Assembly: GCA_902795605.1 (NCBI GenBank)
Contig: CADBLU010000027.1
Location: 1-33,907 of the forward strand
DNA length: 33,907 nt
Direction of reading: 5' to 3'
DNA from: an uncultured Prevotellaceae bacterium
GTDB taxonomy: Bacteria; Bacteroidota; Bacteroidia; Bacteroidales; Bacteroidaceae
Below the pieces are notes generated by a model. The model was not told where the DNA came from, ran no database searches, and worked only from the letters and a program-made list of their open reading frames with translations. Each line of letters begins with the position of its first letter. The first letter of the stretch is position 1. This document shows, one piece after another, positions 30,915 to 33,907 of this stretch. A program made the position numbers and the translations under genes.

Positions 30915-33857
30915 ATGAAAAAAGCAAAGAATCAATTCTACCGCTTGCTGATGCTTATAGCGGTTGTGGTTTTTGCCTTGGATGTTTCAGCCCAGTCCCC
31001 TGTCAGTGGCCATGTGAAGGATGACACCGGCGAAGGTGTCATCGGAGCCACAGTCATGGAGAAAGGTACATCCAATGGTACTGTCACCGACTTCGACGGA
31101 AATTTCAAGTTGGAATGTAAGGTAGGTGCCACCCTGGTCATCACCTACATCGGTTTCAACCCTCAGGAGGTGAAAGCGAAAGACGGCCTCGACATCACCC
31201 TGAGCGAGGATGTGGCACAACTCAACGAGGTGGTCGTGGTGGGCTACGGCTCAATGGCTAAGAAGGAAATCTCAAGTTCCGTTGTCCAGATTTCCAAAGA
31301 CCAGTTCAACCAAGGTGCTGCCAGCGATCCTATGGCGCTGATTGCCGGTAAGGTGAGCGGTCTCAACGTCAGTACCTCAGCGGAAGCCAACCCCAACGCG
31401 ATGACCGACTTCCAGGTGCGTGGCGCAGGGGCGCTCACAGCCTCCAACGGTCCGCTGATTGTCATTGACGGTATTGCCGGCGGTGACCTCCGCAACATCG
31501 CCACACAGGATGTGGAGTCCATCACCGTGCTGAAGGATGCCGGTTCGGCCGCCATCTATGGCACCCGTGGCGCCAATGGTGTGATTCTCGTCACCACGAA
31601 GAAAGGCTCCGGCACCCAGGGCGTGACGAATGTGACTTATGACAGCTACATCGCCCTCAATTTCGCCAAGCCCAAACCCGACATCTTGACGACCGATGAG
31701 TTCCGCCGTTCCCGCCGTGGCCAGGACTATGGCGGCGATACCGACTGGTGGGATGAGATTACGCGCTCCACGAGCTACAACCTGAACCAATATGTGTCGA
31801 TCGACTCCTCGACGAAGAACGGATTCTTCGGTCTGTCGGTCAACTACAAAAAAGGCAACGGACTCGACATCGTCTCTGGCCGTGAGGAATACGGTGGCCG
31901 TTTCGTGGGTGAGCAGCGTGTGCTCAACAACCGCCTGCAATTCAACTCATCGCTCTCTGCCCGCAAGGTGCATGAGAAATGGGGCAACGACGGTCTCTTT
32001 GACACCGCCCTCACGATGAATCCCACCATCCCTGTCAAGAATCCCGACGGCACCTATTATCAGCCCAATTCCCCGACCGACATTCACAACCCAGTGAACG
32101 ACCTGAAGGAGAACATCAGCAATGGCGACCGTATCTACCTGCTTGGCAATGCCGATGTGAAACTCAACATTCTCCAGATGGAGCAGCATGTGCTCAACAC
32201 CTCGCTGAGCTATGCCCTGCAGTACAACGACCTGAAGTCCAACTTCTATACGCCCTCCACCTCCAGTGAGTCGTTTTGGAACGGCTATGCCGGCCGCGCC
32301 AACATCAACTACCAGAAATGGTGGACCAACCGCCTGGAGTGGCTGACCAACTATACGCTGACCATCAACGAGCATCAGCTGAAGGCCGTGCTCGGCTATT
32401 CCTGGGAGCGCAGCAAGTGGGAGCAGAGCGGCAATGAGAACATGGGCTTCGTCTACGACTCGATGAACTATCACGGTATCGCCAACGGCACTTACCTGCG
32501 CGACGGCAAGGCCAACCTGTGGGCTGGCTCCTCCGAGTCGACCCTGATAGGTTTCTTCGGCCGGTTGAACTACAACTACAACGACATGCTTTATGTCACG
32601 GCTTCCATGCGCCGTGAGGGCAGCACAAAATTTGGCGTCAACACCAAATGGGGTAGTTTCCCCTCTGCGTCAGTGGCTTGGGAACTTGTCAAAACCCCGT
32701 TTGCCGAAGGTCTCAAATCAACATTCCAGAGTCTGAAACCCCGTATCTCCTACGGTGTGACAGGTCGCTCCGACTTCGACGCCTACAAATCGCTGTCCAC
32801 CTATAGCGGTTATGGCGCATATCTCATCGACGGACAGTGGATCAACGGTTATGCCCCGTCGGTGAATGCCAACCCCGACCTGGCATGGGAGAAGTCCACC
32901 GCCTTCAACATCGGCATCGACTTCGTGGCCTTCAACAGCCGCCTCCGTGGTAGCGTGGAGTTTTTCGACCGCCGCTCGCAAGACCTGCTCTACAACTATA
33001 CAGCCCCGCAGCCTCCGTTCATCTACAAGAGCATCCTCGTCAATGTGGGAACGACCAAGAATACAGGCGTGGAAGTGACCCTCGACTACGACGTGCTGAG
33101 GAAAGGTGCCGTGAAGTGGACCACTGGTGTCAACTGGAGCATGGGCAGCACAAAACTCACCAAACTCTCGAGCGATGTCTACCAGATGGCATATCTCGAC
33201 CTCTATCAGAAACCCGGTGTGGGTACGAGCGAGTACTTCTTCCGCGTGGAAGAGGGTGGCAAGATCGGCCAGTTCTTTGGCTATGAGCATGCCGGCATCG
33301 ACGAGAACGGACTTCTGCTTATCTATGACAACAACGGCAACAAGGTGCCTGCCGCACAGGCCGACCCGTCGTACAAGCGCAACATCGGCAACGGCGCACC
33401 CAAGCACTTCCTCTCGTGGAGCAACTCGCTGAGTTACAAGAATTGGGACCTGAGTGTGCTCTTCCGCAGCGCACTGGGCTACCAGATCTTCAATATGCGC
33501 AAATATGGAATGGGTCTGCAGGGTGCCGGCACCGACAATGTGCTCCGCACCGCCTATACCGACTACCGCAATGTGCACTCCAGCGGCGGCATCATCAGCA
33601 GCTACTTCCTGGAGGACGGCGACTATCTCAAACTCGACAACGTGACACTGGGATATAACTATTCGCCCAAGAAACGCGACCTCATCGAGAGCGTCCGCGT
33701 GTATCTCGCCGCCAAGAATCTCTTCACGCTCACAAGCTATGAGGGCAACGACCCGTCGATTGTCACTTCTACCGGCATCACTCCGGGCATCGACTCCAAC
33801 AGTGCCTATCCGCAAGCCAGACAGGTCAGCCTGGGCGTCACACTCCGTTTCCACTAA
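30915..33857 (+). CDS. susC: SusC-family TonB-dependent transporter of the starch locus
   Basis: A 980-residue protein with a signal peptide (cut near SAQ, residue 27), a CarboxypepD-regulatory-like domain (about 28-105, DDTGEGVIGATVMEKG), the TonB-box stretch NEVVVVGYGSMAKKEISSS, a plug with PLIVIDGI and GANGVILVTTKKG (about 110-235), and a barrel ending VSLGVTLRFH. The gene is complete. It takes up maltooligosaccharides across the outer membrane with its SusD partner, whose gene begins 36 bp later at the window edge. Assignment to starch rests on the GH97 and SusR-like neighbours, not on the transporter itself. Confidence 0.94.
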   Translation: MKKAKNQFYRLLMLIAVVVFALDVSAQSPVSGHVKDDTGEGVIGATVMEKGTSNGTVTDFDGNFKLECKVGATLVITYIGFNPQEVKAKDGLDITLSEDVAQLNEVVVVGYGSMAKKEISSSVVQISKDQFNQGAASDPMALIAGKVSGLNVSTSAEANPNAMTDFQVRGAGALTASNGPLIVIDGIAGGDLRNIATQDVESITVLKDAGSAAIYGTRGANGVILVTTKKGSGTQGVTNVTYDSYIALNFAKPKPDILTTDEFRRSRRGQDYGGDTDWWDEITRSTSYNLNQYVSIDSSTKNGFFGLSVNYKKGNGLDIVSGREEYGGRFVGEQRVLNNRLQFNSSLSARKVHEKWGNDGLFDTALTMNPTIPVKNPDGTYYQPNSPTDIHNPVNDLKENISNGDRIYLLGNADVKLNILQMEQHVLNTSLSYALQYNDLKSNFYTPSTSSESFWNGYAGRANINYQKWWTNRLEWLTNYTLTINEHQLKAVLGYSWERSKWEQSGNENMGFVYDSMNYHGIANGTYLRDGKANLWAGSSESTLIGFFGRLNYNYNDMLYVTASMRREGSTKFGVNTKWGSFPSASVAWELVKTPFAEGLKSTFQSLKPRISYGVTGRSDFDAYKSLSTYSGYGAYLIDGQWINGYAPSVNANPDLAWEKSTAFNIGIDFVAFNSRLRGSVEFFDRRSQDLLYNYTAPQPPFIYKSILVNVGTTKNTGVEVTLDYDVLRKGAVKWTTGVNWSMGSTKLTKLSSDVYQMAYLDLYQKPGVGTSEYFFRVEEGGKIGQFFGYEHAGIDENGLLLIYDNNGNKVPAAQADPSYKRNIGNGAPKHFLSWSNSLSYKNWDLSVLFRSALGYQIFNMRKYGMGLQGAGTDNVLRTAYTDYRNVHSSGGIISSYFLEDGDYLKLDNVTLGYNYSPKKRDLIESVRVYLAAKNLFTLTSYEGNDPSIVTSTGITPGIDSNSAYPQARQVSLGVTLRFH

Positions 33858-33893
33858 ATACAGCAACCCATCAACATATTATCTGAAGAAAAT

Positions 33894-33907
33894 ATGAAAG
33901 CAATCAA
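33894..33907 (+). CDS. Start of the next gene, expected susD (cut by the window edge)
   Basis: An ATG at 33894 follows the purine-rich GAAGAAAAT and opens MKAI before the window ends. Its place directly after susC, and its Lys after Met, fit the signal peptide of a SusD lipoprotein. The call is by position only. Confidence 0.55.

Overview
The window looks like chromosomal DNA of a Bacteroidales bacterium, most likely Prevotella or a close relative. The signs are three SusC-type and two SusD-type proteins, promoters with the Bacteroidetes TTTG / TAnnTTTG pattern, many lipoproteins, DUF-type Bacteroidetes families, and a secreted protein ending in a Prevotella-style type IX secretion tail. The species call is inference; no database was searched.

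Left edge (1-4972). The window opens on the last two domains of a group II intron. Next comes a 675-residue protein that joins a Na+/phosphate cotransporter, a PhoU-like domain and a C-terminal OmpR/PhoB-type DNA-binding domain in one chain. I consider this the most unusual gene here. It is followed by a terminator, an eleven-unit 9-bp CTAG tandem array, an ECF sigma factor, a four-helix membrane protein that may be its anti-sigma partner, a small two-helix membrane protein, and a separately promoted secreted protein of unknown function.

Middle, minus strand (4999-23847). A two-gene operon encodes a polytopic membrane protein with a repeat-like C-terminal half and a beta-propeller lipoprotein with a CxxCH haem-type motif. 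To its right, and transcribed toward it, lies a polysaccharide utilisation locus in the order SusC, SusD, SusC, SusD, DUF1735-like lipoprotein, GH10-like lipoprotein with an inserted carbohydrate-binding module, then a large multi-module secreted protein. The first six genes match the order of the xylan uptake cluster xusABCDE-xyn10C of Prevotella bryantii. Here the GH10-like protein appears to have lost its catalytic nucleophile, so the locus looks built for binding and import, with its enzymes elsewhere.

Right part (24450-33907). A lipoprotein resembling DUF1349 proteins, an iron-sulfur-flavoprotein-like protein and a DUF4421-type outer-membrane protein run on the plus strand from a near-consensus promoter. 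A 10-bp tandem array follows. The window ends in a starch utilisation (sus) locus: a divergent SusR-like membrane regulator, a GH97 alpha-glucosidase (SusB type, inverting by its residues), a SusC transporter, and the first codons of the next gene, expected to be susD. The regulator and susB have facing promoters about 170 bp apart, with a 16-bp repeat in two copies spaced 50 bp between them.
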